From: Novosphingobium beihaiense
GTDB lineage: Bacteria; Pseudomonadota; Alphaproteobacteria; Sphingomonadales; Sphingomonadaceae
Assembly: GCF_022832375.1 (NCBI RefSeq)
Contig: NZ_JALHLG010000005.1
Location: 186,001 to 250,000, forward strand
Length of the DNA stretch: 64,000 bases
Direction of reading: 5' to 3'
Each line of letters begins with the position of its first letter. The stretch's first letter is position 1. The position numbers and the translations under genes are program-made. The notes below the pieces were generated by a model. That model did not search any database. It was not told the origin of the DNA and was given only the letters and a program-made list of their open reading frames with translations. Of the stretch, positions 20,660-30,203 are shown one piece after another.

Positions 20660-22551
20660 GCTTTCGTCGCTTCGATATAGGCGGTGATATTGTCCGTCAG
20701 CACGTCCAGCGGGACGTTCCCGCCGTCCACCACGGCCTGATCGAAATCGCGCAAGTCGTAGGCGGAGCCCAGTTCGGCAATCGCCCGCGCGCGCTGGCGG
20801 TTGATCTGGTTGTGGCCCATCTTGTAGCCGCAGGCCTGACCCGGCCATGAGCAGTAGCGGTCCACTTCGCTCGCCACTTCCTCGCGCTTGTTGCCGTTCT
20901 TCTGCATGAAGAACTGCACCGCCTGTTCGCGGCTCCAGCCCTTGGCGTGGAGGCCGGTATCCACCACCATGCGGCAGGCGCGGAAGGCGATCGACTGCAG
21001 GTAGCCGAGGCGGCCCACCGGATCGTCGTCGTAAGCGCCCAGCTCGTCGGCCAGTTGCTCGCCGTAGAGCGCCCAGCCTTCCGAATAGGCATTGAACGCC
21101 AGGATCGAGCGCAGCAGCGGCAGGCGGTTGGCATATTCGCCCTGCCAGACATGGCCGGGGATCGCCTCGTGATGGACGAGCGTGGGCAAGTCGTACTTGC
21201 GGTGCAGGTCCGTGGTGCGCAAGTTGATCCACATCTTGCCGGGGATCGTCCCGTCCTTCGATCCGGCGCCGCCATAAGCGGTGGGCGCGCCGGGTTCTTC
21301 GGCAATGGGAATGCGGCGCACTTCGACATTGCCGGGCACCAGATGGCGGAACGCGCGCGGCATCTGCGCGCGGATCCAGGCGATGCGCTTCTGGATGAAG
21401 GCCATGATCTCCTTGCGGCCGGGATCGCCCGCCGGGAACATGAAGCGCTTGTCGCTGCCCAGCGCCGTCATCCGCGCGCCGACCGACCCTTGCGTATAGC
21501 CCAGGCTCTTGAGGATCGGGTCCATGCGGCCGTGCAGTTCGGCGAGCTGTTCCAGCCCGAGCTGGTGGATCTCTTCGGCAGGCACCGGGGTGGTGGTGCT
21601 GGCGCGCAGGGCCCAGGCGTAATATTCGCTGCCGTGCGGGCGCTCGCGCATGCCCGGATCGCCGGTGGCAAGGCCGCGCTGGCGCTGCAGCTCGGTAAGC
21701 TGGCGTTCGAGTGCGGGAACGATCTGCCCGGAGACGATCTGCCCGGCCTGCTTTTCCCAGTCGCCGGGAATGTCCGCCGTGCGTTTGACCAGCGACTGGA
21801 CCATGCCGCCGCCGCCCTGGCGGGCTTCGGCAATCGTGCTGGTCATCTGCGCGATCGTGCGGTCGATCAGGAAGTCCGGCGGCACCAGGCCCTGGCCGGC
21901 CGCGCTGCGCATGCGGCCGAGTTCGCCGTCAAGCTGGGCGCTCATCTGGCCGAGGCGGGCGATGTAGCCTTCCGCATCGTCCTTGCCGCGCACCGGGTGA
22001 TCGGCTTCGAGGAAGCGCGGCGTGTCGAGATAGGCGCCGACGTTCTGGATCACCACGTAAGGCGCATTGCGCCAGCCGCCGACCGCCACGTCGCCGTAGG
22101 GCTGGGCAAGGCCGTCCAGCGCCGTGGCGTAAGCGCTCTTTACCACCGCGAAGCTGGTGCGGGTGGAATAGTCGAATGAGGACGTATCGATGGCCTTCAC
22201 CCGGGCGAGATCCTCCCGCAGCGAAGCGGCGAGCGCATCGATGCCCGCTTGCGAAATGTCGTCCAGCCGGTGGCGCAGGGCGGCATGGGCACCGGTATCG
22301 ACGCCGAGGCCGGTGGCGCGGGTGGGCTGGCGCTCCAGCAGGCGCCAGGCGATGGCATCGAGCATGGCCGCGCCGCTGGCATCGGCGCTTGTATCGGCGC
22401 TGGCGGCCGGACTGGCGGCGTTCGCGGCGAGCGGACGGGCCAGTCCCCCGCCCAGGGCGATTCCGGCGGCGCCGGTGGCCAACTGGCGCAGAGTGTCGCG
22501 CCGGGACTGGCGGCGCGGAGCGAAGGTGTTGTTTCGGGGGGCGTTTTGCAT
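20656..22551 (-). CDS. DUF885 family exported protein
   Basis: A 631-residue protein with a Tat-like leader: RRDTLRQLATGAAG, then a hydrophobic core and a cleavage region near ANAAS. The body is DUF885, with the HHEAIPGHVWQ motif that suggests a zinc peptidase fold and WALYGEQLADELG further on. Members are presumed metallopeptidases, but the substrate is unknown. Residues after the leader are Ala/Ser-rich linker. Probably periplasmic. Confidence 0.8.
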   Translation of the reverse strand: MQNAPRNNTFAPRRQSRRDTLRQLATGAAGIALGGGLARPLAANAASPAASADTSADASGAAMLDAIAWRLLERQPTRATGLGVDTGAHAALRHRLDDISQAGIDALAASLREDLARVKAIDTSSFDYSTRTSFAVVKSAYATALDGLAQPYGDVAVGGWRNAPYVVIQNVGAYLDTPRFLEADHPVRGKDDAEGYIARLGQMSAQLDGELGRMRSAAGQGLVPPDFLIDRTIAQMTSTIAEARQGGGGMVQSLVKRTADIPGDWEKQAGQIVSGQIVPALERQLTELQRQRGLATGDPGMRERPHGSEYYAWALRASTTTPVPAEEIHQLGLEQLAELHGRMDPILKSLGYTQGSVGARMTALGSDKRFMFPAGDPGRKEIMAFIQKRIAWIRAQMPRAFRHLVPGNVEVRRIPIAEEPGAPTAYGGAGSKDGTIPGKMWINLRTTDLHRKYDLPTLVHHEAIPGHVWQGEYANRLPLLRSILAFNAYSEGWALYGEQLADELGAYDDDPVGRLGYLQSIAFRACRMVVDTGLHAKGWSREQAVQFFMQKNGNKREEVASEVDRYCSWPGQACGYKMGHNQINRQRARAIAELGSAYDLRDFDQAVVDGGNVPLDVLTDNITAYIEATKA

Positions 22552-22628
22552 GGGCGATTGATGGCCGCAGACAAGGAGTGTGTCAAACCGGCTCGCGCGG
22601 CTTGCCGGTCTGCGCTACCAGCGCGATC

Positions 22629-22841
22629 ATGGATATTACGCTTTCCCTGCTCGTGCTGACCACGGTGGCTCTCGTGCTGGGGGGCGCGGCGCTGTTCCGG
22701 CGGGAAGGCTATCGCAAGCAGGCGGTGCTGATGCTGGTGCTGGCGGCGGTGATGGCCGCCAACATCGCGATCCTGACCGTGCCCACGCCGGGCGGAAAAT
22801 CGCTTTCGGGCGAAGTCCAAAAGGAACAGGCGCCGGAGTGA
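22629..22841 (+). CDS. Small two-helix membrane protein
   Basis: A 70-residue protein with two hydrophobic segments (about 4-24 and 33-51) separated by a short basic loop RREGYRKQ, then a short polar tail. No family recognised. It is divergent from the DUF885 gene and its stop codon lies inside the loop of a terminator hairpin. Confidence 0.6.
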   Translation: MDITLSLLVLTTVALVLGGAALFRREGYRKQAVLMLVLAAVMAANIAILTVPTPGGKSLSGEVQKEQAPE

Positions 22842-22864
22842 GCCCCGGCGCCTGCCTGTTTTCC
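22827..22864 (+). terminator. Terminator overlapping a stop codon
   Basis: A perfect 10-bp stem, CAGGCGCCGG (22827-22836) and CCGGCGCCTG (22845-22854), is followed by CCTGTTTTCC. The TGA of the small membrane-protein gene (22839-22841) is in the loop. Confidence 0.7.
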
Positions 22865-22880
22865 GCGATAAGGCTGCGCC

Positions 22881-23537
22881 TTACTTGATCGGGCAATCGG
22901 GCGCGAGGCGCATGTCGAGATAGTTGTCGACCGAGCGCATCAGTTCTTCGGTCTCGTGCTCGAAGAAGTGATTGGCGCGCGGGATCTCGTCGTGATGGAT
23001 GGTGATGTGCTTTTGCGTGCGCAGCTTGTCGACCAGTTTCTGCACGGCGCTTGGCGTCACCACCGTATCGGCGGTGCCCTGAATGATGATGCCCGAGGCG
23101 GGGCAGGGCGCCAGGAAGCTGAAGTCATACATGTTGGCCGGCGGCGCGATCGAGATGAAGCCGCGGATTTCTGGGCGGCGCATCAAGAGCTGCATGCCGA
23201 TCAGCGCGCCGAAGGATACGCCCGCAATCCACGTGGTCTGCGCTTCGGGGTGGATCGACTGCACCCAGTCGAGCGCGGCCGCTGCGTCCGAGAGTTCGCC
23301 GATGCCGTTGTCGAAACTGCCCTGGCTGCGGCCGACGCCGCGAAAGTTGAAGCGCAGCGTAGCGAACCCGCGGTTGACGAAAGTCTTGTAGAGGTGCTGG
23401 GTGATGCGGTCGTTCATCGTCCCGCCGGCCTGCGGGTGCGGGTGAAGAATCATCGCAACCGGTGCGCGCGGACGCGGAGCGGGCTGGAACCGGCCTTCGA
23501 GGCGGCCTTCGGGACCGGGGAAAATGACTGCGGGCAT
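22881..23537 (-). CDS. Alpha/beta hydrolase, dienelactone-hydrolase-like
   Basis: A 218-residue protein of the family often described as alpha/beta hydrolase YsxA/COG2945. It has HPHPQAGGTMND near the start, the nucleophile Ser in WIAGVSFGALIGMQ, FRGVGRSQGSFD, and a late RANHFFEHE holding the probable catalytic His. No signal peptide; cytoplasmic. Substrate unknown. It is divergent from the cysteine desulfurase pair, with an inverted repeat between them. Confidence 0.8.
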   Translation of the reverse strand: MPAVIFPGPEGRLEGRFQPAPRPRAPVAMILHPHPQAGGTMNDRITQHLYKTFVNRGFATLRFNFRGVGRSQGSFDNGIGELSDAAAALDWVQSIHPEAQTTWIAGVSFGALIGMQLLMRRPEIRGFISIAPPANMYDFSFLAPCPASGIIIQGTADTVVTPSAVQKLVDKLRTQKHITIHHDEIPRANHFFEHETEELMRSVDNYLDMRLAPDCPIK

Positions 23538-23643
23538 GTGTTTTTCTGGCCTGACCTGTTGAAACTCCCGCGCTGCGCCAGCGCGGTGGCTCGCCTGACG
23601 CGGTGCGGGAGTGGAAAAGGGAAGGGACGCTATATAGAAATCT

Positions 23644-23658
23644 TTGTGTTGAACACAA
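23644..23658. promoter_or_regulatory. Operator-like inverted repeat before the cysteine desulfurases
   Basis: TTGTGTT-G-AACACAA is a perfect inverted repeat with a one-base centre, 25 nt before the first desulfurase ATG. On the minus strand TTGTGT followed 16 nt later by TATATA could be a promoter for the hydrolase, so one site could serve both directions. The regulator is unknown; an Rrf2/IscR-type iron-sulfur regulator is a guess. Confidence 0.45.
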
Positions 23659-23682
23659 CTTTACAAGCTACACGGGCGCGCG

Positions 23683-24726
23683 ATGTCTTCTGAACGGATC
23701 TATCTCGACCATGCGGCGACGACGCCGCTGCTGCCGCAAGCGCGCGAGGCGTGGCTGCAAGGCACCGATATCTGGGCCAATCCCTCCAGCCCGCACGCCC
23801 CCGGCCGCGCTGCCCGCGCGGCGCTGGAAGAGGCGCGGGCACGGGTGAAAGCGGCGCTCGGCTGGGAGGGGGAAGTGATCTTCACTTCGGGCGCAAGCGA
23901 GGCGCTGGCGCTGGCGATCGGCCGTTCGAAAGCGCCGCTGCGTGCGGTGTCCAGCGTGGAGCACGATTCCGTGCTGCGGCTTGCAGGCGATGCCGTGCGT
24001 CTGGACGTCGACGCCTGCGGCCGCGTGGCCCCGGAAAGCGCCGGACTGGCAGGCCTCGTGGCGGTGCAGCAGGTCAATAGCGAGACCGGCGTGGTGCAGG
24101 ATCTGGCAGCGATTGCCGAAGCGGTGCGCGCCGCAGGGGGCGTGCTGCTCGCCGATTGCGCGCAAGGGGCGGGCAAGTGCGCCTTGCCGGATGCGGACCT
24201 GATCGCCTTGTCTGCGCACAAGTTCGGCGGGCCGATCGGCGTTGGCGCTCTGCTGGTGCGCGACTGGGCGCTGCTCCATCCCACTGGCGGGCAGGAGCGC
24301 GGCTACCGGCCCGGCACTGAAAACCTGCCCGGCGTGCTCGCCATGGCCGCCGCGCTGGAGGCCGGTGCGGCGTGGCTGGCTGAAGCCGCCCGTCTGCGCG
24401 CGGTGCTCGAACGGGCGATCACGGTGGCAGGCGGGGAAGTGGTCGCCGTTGAAGCCGGGCGTCTGCCGGTGATCGGCAGCTACCGCATGCCGGGAAAACC
24501 CGCCAATGTGCAGCTCATCCGCTTCGATGCCATGGGCATTGCCGTATCGGCGGGCAGCGCCTGCTCCTCCGGCTCGCTCAAGACCAGCCATGTCTTGCAG
24601 GCAATGGCCTATCCGCATCCCGCCGAAGTGATCCGTGTGTCCATCGGCCGGGAGACCACCGAGGCTGCGATAGGCCGCTTCATGGAGGCCTGGCGGCAAT
24701 TGGCGGGTGCGGGAGTGAAAGCATGA
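23683..24726 (+). CDS. Cysteine desulfurase family protein (first of two)
   Basis: PLP-dependent class V aminotransferase of 347 residues. It has LDHAATTPLLP at the start, the PLP lysine in SAHKFGGPIG and the sulfur-carrying cysteine in SAGSACSSGSLK. It probably mobilises sulfur from cysteine for Fe-S clusters or thio-cofactors. It overlaps the second desulfurase by 4 nt. Tandem copies with a ferredoxin are seen in related genomes. Which copy is the main donor cannot be told from sequence. Confidence 0.88.
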   Translation: MSSERIYLDHAATTPLLPQAREAWLQGTDIWANPSSPHAPGRAARAALEEARARVKAALGWEGEVIFTSGASEALALAIGRSKAPLRAVSSVEHDSVLRLAGDAVRLDVDACGRVAPESAGLAGLVAVQQVNSETGVVQDLAAIAEAVRAAGGVLLADCAQGAGKCALPDADLIALSAHKFGGPIGVGALLVRDWALLHPTGGQERGYRPGTENLPGVLAMAAALEAGAAWLAEAARLRAVLERAITVAGGEVVAVEAGRLPVIGSYRMPGKPANVQLIRFDAMGIAVSAGSACSSGSLKTSHVLQAMAYPHPAEVIRVSIGRETTEAAIGRFMEAWRQLAGAGVKA

Positions 24727-25802
24727 TCTATCTCGACTATCAGGCCACCACGCCGCTCGCCCCCGAAGCACGCGAGGCGATGATGCCCTGGCTGAGCGGG
24801 CCGGAGAGTATGGGCTTCGCCAATCCGCACAGTGCGCACCGCCCCGGCCGTGCCGCCGCCGCCGCCGTGGAAGTGGCGCGCGAGCAGGTGGCCGCGTTGC
24901 TGCCGCCGGGCGGGCGGGTGATCTTCACTTCGGGCGCGACCGAGGCGATCAATCTCGCCATGGCCGGAAGCGGTGCACGCCGCTTTGCGGTCTCGGCCAT
25001 CGAACATGCCGCTGTGCTGGATACGGCGCGCGTGCTCGATCCGACGGTCCAGGTGATCCCGGCTGATGCCGAAGGGCTGGTTCGTCCGGACACGGCCATC
25101 ACGCAGGGCACGGGCCTCGTCGCCGTGATGCAGGTGAATAATGAAATCGGCACGGTCCAGCCGGTCGGGGAATGGGCCGAGCGTGCCCATGCGGCAGGCG
25201 CGCTGTTTCTGTGCGATGCGGTTCAGGGCGCAGGCAAACTGGCCCCGCCCGGCAATGCCGACATGATCGCGGTATCCTCGCACAAGCTCTACGGCCCCAA
25301 GGGCATCGGCGCGCTGTGGCTGCGGGACGGGTTGGAGATCAAACCGCTGATCCACGGCGGGGGGCAGGAGCAGGGGCTGCGCTCGGGCACGCTCAGCCCC
25401 GCGCTCTGCGCCGGGTTCGGCGCGGCGGCGGCGCTGGCGAAGACCCGTATGGAGGCGGATTCCGCGCTGGTGGAGGACTTGTGGCAGCGCGCCCGGGCGA
25501 TCCTTTCGCGCTGGACGCTCAATGGCTCGGCCACGCAGCGCTGGCACGGCAATCTCAATCTGCGCCTGCCGGGGCTCGATGTCGCGCGGCTGATGTCCGA
25601 TTTGCGCGGCCTTGCCTTTTCGGCAGGATCGGCTTGCGCCAGCGGATCGGGGCGGCCCAGTCACGTGCTGCGCGCGCTGGGACTTTCGGATAGGGAGGCC
25701 AAAGCCTCTATCCGTCTGGGATTCGGGCGATATAGTGTCCCCGGGGACATAGAGGATGCCTGCGCTGAAATAGATGCCGCCGCGGCGGCGCAGGGAGTCT
25801 GA
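24723..25802 (+). CDS. Cysteine desulfurase (second of two)
   Basis: A 359-residue NifS/IscS-like enzyme: LDYQATTPLAPEA, PLP lysine in SSHKLYGPKGIG and catalytic cysteine in SAGSACASGSGR, ending in RLGFGRYS. It is clearly a divergent paralogue of the preceding gene rather than a recent duplicate. The ATG overlaps the previous stop. The ferredoxin begins 1 nt after its stop, so the three genes should form one operon for Fe-S work. Confidence 0.92.
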   Translation: MIYLDYQATTPLAPEAREAMMPWLSGPESMGFANPHSAHRPGRAAAAAVEVAREQVAALLPPGGRVIFTSGATEAINLAMAGSGARRFAVSAIEHAAVLDTARVLDPTVQVIPADAEGLVRPDTAITQGTGLVAVMQVNNEIGTVQPVGEWAERAHAAGALFLCDAVQGAGKLAPPGNADMIAVSSHKLYGPKGIGALWLRDGLEIKPLIHGGGQEQGLRSGTLSPALCAGFGAAAALAKTRMEADSALVEDLWQRARAILSRWTLNGSATQRWHGNLNLRLPGLDVARLMSDLRGLAFSAGSACASGSGRPSHVLRALGLSDREAKASIRLGFGRYSVPGDIEDACAEIDAAAAAQGV

Positions 25803-25803
25803 A

Positions 25804-26136
25804 TTGCTGAACGTGCTATTTGTAACGGCAGAGGGGAACAAGGTCACGGCCGAGGCCGAACCGGGCAGCCGTCTGCTTGAAGTGGGTCAGAGCGCAGGGA
25901 TGCCGCTGGAGGGCACTTGCGAAGGGCAGATGGCCTGCTCCACCTGCCATGTGATCGTCTCGCCCGACTGGTTCGACAAGCTGCCGCCCGCCTCGATGGA
26001 AGAAGAGGACATGCTCGATCTCGCCGCGGGCGTTGCCCGCACCAGCCGCCTTTCGTGCCAGATCGAACTCACCGAAGCGCTCGACGGGCTAGAGGTGCGT
26101 ATCCCCGGCGTCTCGCACGATATGCAGATCGGCTGA
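25804..26136 (+). CDS. 2Fe-2S ferredoxin, adrenodoxin type
   Basis: A 110-residue electron carrier with the cluster ligands CEGQMACSTC and a fourth cysteine in RLSCQI. The pattern C-x5-C-x2-C and the MEEEDMLDLA region are typical of adrenodoxin-like ferredoxins used in Fe-S assembly or P450 systems. The neighbours favour assembly. The start is TTG 25804 with AGGGAG about 5 nt upstream; GTG 25813 is an alternative. Confidence 0.9.
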   Translation: MLNVLFVTAEGNKVTAEAEPGSRLLEVGQSAGMPLEGTCEGQMACSTCHVIVSPDWFDKLPPASMEEEDMLDLAAGVARTSRLSCQIELTEALDGLEVRIPGVSHDMQIG

Positions 26137-26215
26137 CACGCACGCAAGACAACAGCGGAAAACCTGAATGCGGGGCTTTCCGCCACGGCGTTCCCATTGC
26201 TAGGACTGTCCGGCC

Positions 26216-28504
26216 ATGGTGAGCACGACCGACGACGAATCCGATCCTTTCGACGCTATCGTAGATGCGCCTTTCGACGCCGCCCTGTCGGAGCGCTATC
26301 TCGTCTATGCTCTGTCCACGATTACAGCGCGTTCGCTGCCGGACCTGAGAGATGGCCTGAAGCCGGTGCATCGCCGCCTGCTGTGGGCGATGCGCCAGTT
26401 GAAGCTCGATCCGGCGAGCGCCTACAAGAAGAGCGCCCGCGTCGTCGGCGACGTGATCGGTAAGTACCACCCGCATGGCGATGCCTCGGTCTATGACGCG
26501 ATGGTGCGCCTCGCGCAGGACTTTTCGCTGCGCTATCCGCTGGTGCAGGGGCAGGGCAACTTCGGCAATATCGATGGCGATAACGCCGCCGCCTACCGCT
26601 ACACCGAAGCGCGCCTGACCAAGACGGCGATCCAGCTCATGGCCGGGCTGGACGAAGGCACGGTCGATTTCATTCCCACCTACAACGGCGAAGAGCAGGA
26701 GCCGGAAATCTTCCCCGGCCTGTTTCCGAACCTGCTGGCGAACGGCGCCACCGGCATTGCGGTGGGCATGGCCACCTCGATCCCCAGCCACAACGTGGCC
26801 GAGATCATCGATGCCACGCTGCTGCTGATCGACAATCCCCATGCCGAGCACGCCCAGCTTATGGAGGTGTTCAAGGGGCCGGACTTCGCCACCGGCGGCC
26901 TCGTGGTCGACAGCCCCGAGGCGATCAGCCATGCTTACGAGACCGGCAAGGGCGCTTTCCGGATGCGCGGGCGTTTCTCCACCGGGAAAGACGCGGCAGG
27001 CCACTGGGAAGAGACGGGGATCGAAAAGCTCGGCAGCGGCCAGTGGCAGCTTGTCGTCTCCGAAATCCCTTACATGCTCGCCAAGGGCAAGCTGATCGAG
27101 CAGATCGCCCAGCTCATTGCCGATAAGAAACTGCCGATCCTTGAGGACGTGCGCGACGAGAGCGACGAGCAGATCCGCATCGTGCTCGTGCCCAAGAGCC
27201 GTAATGTCGATCCGGAACTCCTGAAGGAAAGCCTTTACCGGCTGACCGATCTGGAAAGCCGTTTCAGCCTCAACCTCAATGTGCTGGACGCGCACCGCAC
27301 GCCGGGCGTGCTGGGGCTGAAGCTGCTGCTGCAGGAATGGGTGTTCAGCCAGATCGATATCCTGCTGCGCCGCACCCGCCACCGGCTGGACAAGATCGCC
27401 TCGCGGCTGGAACTGGTCGAAGGCTATATCATTGCCTACCTCAACCTCGACCGGATTATCGAGATCATCCGCACCGAGGACGAGCCCAAGCCGGTGATGA
27501 TGGCCGAGTTCAACCTTACCGACCGGCAGGCCGAAGCCATCCTCAACATGCGGCTGCGCTCGCTGCGCAAGCTGGAGGAGATGGAGCTGCGGCAGGAGCG
27601 CGAGGACTTGCTGAAAGAGCAGGACGACTTGCAGAAGCTGCTCGACAGTCCGGCCCGCCAGCGCACCCGCCTCAAGCGCGATCTGACGGCGCTGCGCAAG
27701 GACTATGCGGAGACTACCGAACTCGGCCGCCGCCGCACCACGATCGCGCAGGCGCAGCCCACGGTCGAATTCTCGATGGATGCGATGATCGAGAAGGAGC
27801 CGGTGACAGTGATCCTCTCCCAGCGCGGCTGGATCCGCGCGGCGAGGGGGCATGTGGCGCTGGACGGCGATTTCAAGTTCAAGGAAGGCGACGGTCCGGC
27901 TTTCGCGTTCCACGCGCAGACCACCGACAAGATCCTGATCGCGGTGGACAATGGCCGGTTCTACACGCTGGGGGCGGACAAGCTGCCCGGCGCGCGCGGT
28001 TTCGGCGAACCGATCCGCACCATGGTCGATATCGATGCCGAGGCGCATATCATAGCCGCCATGCCGCACAAGCCGAAGACGCAGCTGCTGCTGGCCTCCA
28101 GCGCGGGCCGGGGCTTTGCGGTGGAAACTGACGAGATCATGGCCGAAACGCGCAAGGGCAAGGCCGTGATGTCCACCAAGCCGGGCGTGAAGCTGATGGT
28201 CGTGCGCGAAATCCCGCCCGAGCACGATCACGTCGCCGTGGTGGGCGAGAACCGCAAGCTGGTGATCTTCAGCCTTGAGGAACTGCCGGTCATGGCCAAG
28301 GGGCAGGGCGTCACTCTGCAGCGTTATCGCGATGGCGGCATGTCGGACGTGACCACGCTCAAGCTGGAAGAGGGCCTGTCCTGGACCATGGGCGGCGACA
28401 CCGGCCGCACCCGGACCGAAAAGGACATGGTCATGTGGAAAGTTGCCCGCGGCGCGGCCGGCCGTCTCCCGCCGAACGGTTTTCCCCGCGACAACAAGTT
28501 CTGA
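26216..28504 (+). CDS. parC: DNA topoisomerase IV subunit A
   Basis: A 762-residue type IIA topoisomerase subunit that unlinks daughter chromosomes with ParE. It has [23 protein letters not shown], the catalytic Y129 in [10 protein letters not shown], a coiled-coil tower region and a C-terminal domain of degenerate beta-pinwheel blades from about 490 on. The length and lack of a strong GyrA box point to ParC rather than GyrA. The residue matching E. coli ParC Ser80 is A90. The downstream 340 bp hold only repeats. Confidence 0.94.
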   Translation: MVSTTDDESDPFDAIVDAPFDAALSERYLVYALSTITARSLPDLRDGLKPVHRRLLWAMRQLKLDPASAYKKSARVVGDVIGKYHPHGDASVYDAMVRLAQDFSLRYPLVQGQGNFGNIDGDNAAAYRYTEARLTKTAIQLMAGLDEGTVDFIPTYNGEEQEPEIFPGLFPNLLANGATGIAVGMATSIPSHNVAEIIDATLLLIDNPHAEHAQLMEVFKGPDFATGGLVVDSPEAISHAYETGKGAFRMRGRFSTGKDAAGHWEETGIEKLGSGQWQLVVSEIPYMLAKGKLIEQIAQLIADKKLPILEDVRDESDEQIRIVLVPKSRNVDPELLKESLYRLTDLESRFSLNLNVLDAHRTPGVLGLKLLLQEWVFSQIDILLRRTRHRLDKIASRLELVEGYIIAYLNLDRIIEIIRTEDEPKPVMMAEFNLTDRQAEAILNMRLRSLRKLEEMELRQEREDLLKEQDDLQKLLDSPARQRTRLKRDLTALRKDYAETTELGRRRTTIAQAQPTVEFSMDAMIEKEPVTVILSQRGWIRAARGHVALDGDFKFKEGDGPAFAFHAQTTDKILIAVDNGRFYTLGADKLPGARGFGEPIRTMVDIDAEAHIIAAMPHKPKTQLLLASSAGRGFAVETDEIMAETRKGKAVMSTKPGVKLMVVREIPPEHDHVAVVGENRKLVIFSLEELPVMAKGQGVTLQRYRDGGMSDVTTLKLEEGLSWTMGGDTGRTRTEKDMVMWKVARGAAGRLPPNGFPRDNKF

Positions 28505-28505
28505 A

Positions 28506-28841
28506 CCTTCCTCCCCCTTGATGGGGGAGGGATACGCAGGCTTGGCGTCGCAGACGCCTAGCCGAAGTTGGGTGGGGGTGATTGAGCTCTCGGACGCAAA
28601 CCACTCTCCCCGCCCCGCTTCCAACTCCGCTTGGTATGGCGGAAAGGAAGTTTGCATCATAACTCGTCATCCCCGCGTAGGCGGGGGCCCCGCTGCTTTT
28701 TCCTACGCTGTGCTGCCAAAAGCGGGATCCCCGCCTACGCGGGGATGACGAGGAATAGTGATGCGAACTTCCTTTCCACCGCACTTAGCCTCGCTGCGTT
28801 CGCCAAGGCTCCGTATCCTTCCCCCATCAAGGGGGGGAAGG
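28506..28841. repeat. Nested palindromic repeat block
   Basis: This gap between parC and the retropepsin gene has no gene. Outer arms 28506-28536 and 28812-28841 are inverted copies around CCCCCTTGATGGGGG. Inner arms 28664-28694 and 28721-28751 are near-perfect inverted copies carrying TCATCCCCGCGTAGGCGGGG. Similarity extends outward from the inner arms through GGAAAGGAAGTT and its counterpart. Both motif types look like dispersed repeats of sphingomonads (knowledge); the nesting suggests one element inserted in another (inference). Confidence 0.85.
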
Positions 28842-28847
28842 CGCGCG

Positions 28848-29495
28848 CTATGCTTCATCCACCGGCTGCGGATGGTGGGGAACGAGGATCAGCGTATTGT
28901 TCTCCACCCGCCAGCTGGCGAGGCGGGAGAGCAGGTTCATGCCGATGACATTGGCATCGCCAAGCCCCGGCGCGACCACGGCATCGAGCTCGCGCGCGAC
29001 GATATTGCCCATGCGCAGTTCGTCGATTGTCGCAACCTCGGCCCGAATGGTGCCATTGGCCGTGCGCATCATCACCGAGCGGCGCAGGGGATTGGCGCGC
29101 AAGTCCGCATGGCGCGCGGTTTCGGAGGATATGGCGGTGAGCGTCGCGCCGGTATCGACGAGAAAATCGCGCTCAAGACCGTTCACGCGGGCGCGGATCC
29201 AGAAATGGCCGTCCGGCTGCATCGGCACGCGCGTCTCGCGGCCCTCCACGCTCTGGCGCGGCATCCCGAGCTGAGGCAGGGCGATATCGGTGCCGGTGGT
29301 AAAGCGCGTGACTTGCGCGATGGTAAGCAGCAGCGCGGCCAGCAGCCCAAGATTGCCCACTCCGCGCACGAACCCGCCCAAAATCGGCACCCCACGACGC
29401 ATCATGCCGCCGAGGATGCTGACGAAGATACCTCCCAGCGCCAGCGCAAGCAGCGGCTGGGCGGCGAGGTAGGACGTGATTTCGGAAAGCTCCAT
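28848..29495 (-). CDS. Membrane-anchored retropepsin-like aspartic protease (copy 1)
   Basis: A 215-residue protein with two N-terminal membrane segments (about 13-30 and 44-63) and a TIGR02281-type retropepsin domain. The active-site triad is in FLVDTGAT and a later flap/IGMNLL region precedes the C-terminal SWRVENNTLILVP. Retropepsin-like proteases act as dimers. The protease probably faces the periplasm. A paralogue lies 700 bp away in the same orientation. Confidence 0.82.
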   Translation of the reverse strand: MELSEITSYLAAQPLLALALGGIFVSILGGMMRRGVPILGGFVRGVGNLGLLAALLLTIAQVTRFTTGTDIALPQLGMPRQSVEGRETRVPMQPDGHFWIRARVNGLERDFLVDTGATLTAISSETARHADLRANPLRRSVMMRTANGTIRAEVATIDELRMGNIVARELDAVVAPGLGDANVIGMNLLSRLASWRVENNTLILVPHHPQPVDEA

Positions 29496-29649
29496 GTGCG
29501 GCTTGTAGCATGGGCCAGCTTGACGGGGGCTGACTGTTGTGGGTTTGGCAAGCTGCGGATAGGGCGCTATCGGCGATTGCTACCCTAAAGCAGTCTTTCC
29601 TGAACACGCCGACGTTGCAGATTTTGGGATTCCCGGCCAACATCTATCA

Positions 29650-30123
29650 ATGTTCAGTCGGCGCAACATCATGCTAGTAGGCATAGCAACTTTGATCATG
29701 GCGGCCACTGCCGCACCTCTCCCTCTGCTCACAGAGTTGGCTGGGCAATACACTCACAAGTTCAAAAACGGAGACATTTCGGGCGATACCTATTATTCGA
29801 CTGATGTAGTCAAGATATTCCCGCTTGATCGCGAGAGTGCGTTGATCAGCATGGAACTGAACTTCTTCAATGGTCATGCGTGCAGCGTCTATGGCGTGGC
29901 TAAAGTGGAGCGTGAGAAACTCGTGTATCGCGACAGATCGGAATGGTTGCCAGATGAGCGCGAATGCACTCTCAACATCTGGCGCGATCAAGACAGGATT
30001 CGCTGGGAAGACGAGGGTACCTGCCAATTCCATTGTGGTTCACGTGGCGGGTTATCGAATGGTGAGATGTCTGTGACCAGCCGCCGTGCTATTTCTGCTC
30101 GTCCTACTCCACCGCTTCCTTAA
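29650..30123 (+). CDS. Exported hypothetical protein of atypical composition
   Basis: A 157-residue protein with a signal peptide or anchor (residues 8-24) and five cysteines in the mature part, two of them in CQFHCGSRGGL. I do not recognise the family, though Cys-rich ends of this style occur in lysozyme-inhibitor-like exported proteins. The gene is visibly AT-richer than its neighbours. It lies on the opposite strand between two retropepsin paralogues, which suggests insertion of foreign DNA (inference). Confidence 0.6.
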   Translation: MFSRRNIMLVGIATLIMAATAAPLPLLTELAGQYTHKFKNGDISGDTYYSTDVVKIFPLDRESALISMELNFFNGHACSVYGVAKVEREKLVYRDRSEWLPDERECTLNIWRDQDRIRWEDEGTCQFHCGSRGGLSNGEMSVTSRRAISARPTPPLP

Positions 30124-30203
30124 GGGGTGGGCATTGCCCGCTTGCTCAGTCGTAACTGCGATCGGAGAGATGCTCCTCACGCCACCGCTAACTTACCGAA
30201 AAC

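Noticed and set aside
26069..28660. 863-codon open frame antisense to parC
   Set aside because: Shadow of parC in the complementary frame; it also reads through the ferredoxin gene end and the repeat block.
28664..28751. Possible CRISPR-like repeat pair after parC
   Set aside because: The copies are inverted rather than direct, there are only two, and no cas gene is in the window.
28664..28751. parC rho-independent terminator
   Set aside because: The hairpin is strong but no T-run follows, and the unit looks like a dispersed repeat; it might still affect transcript ends.
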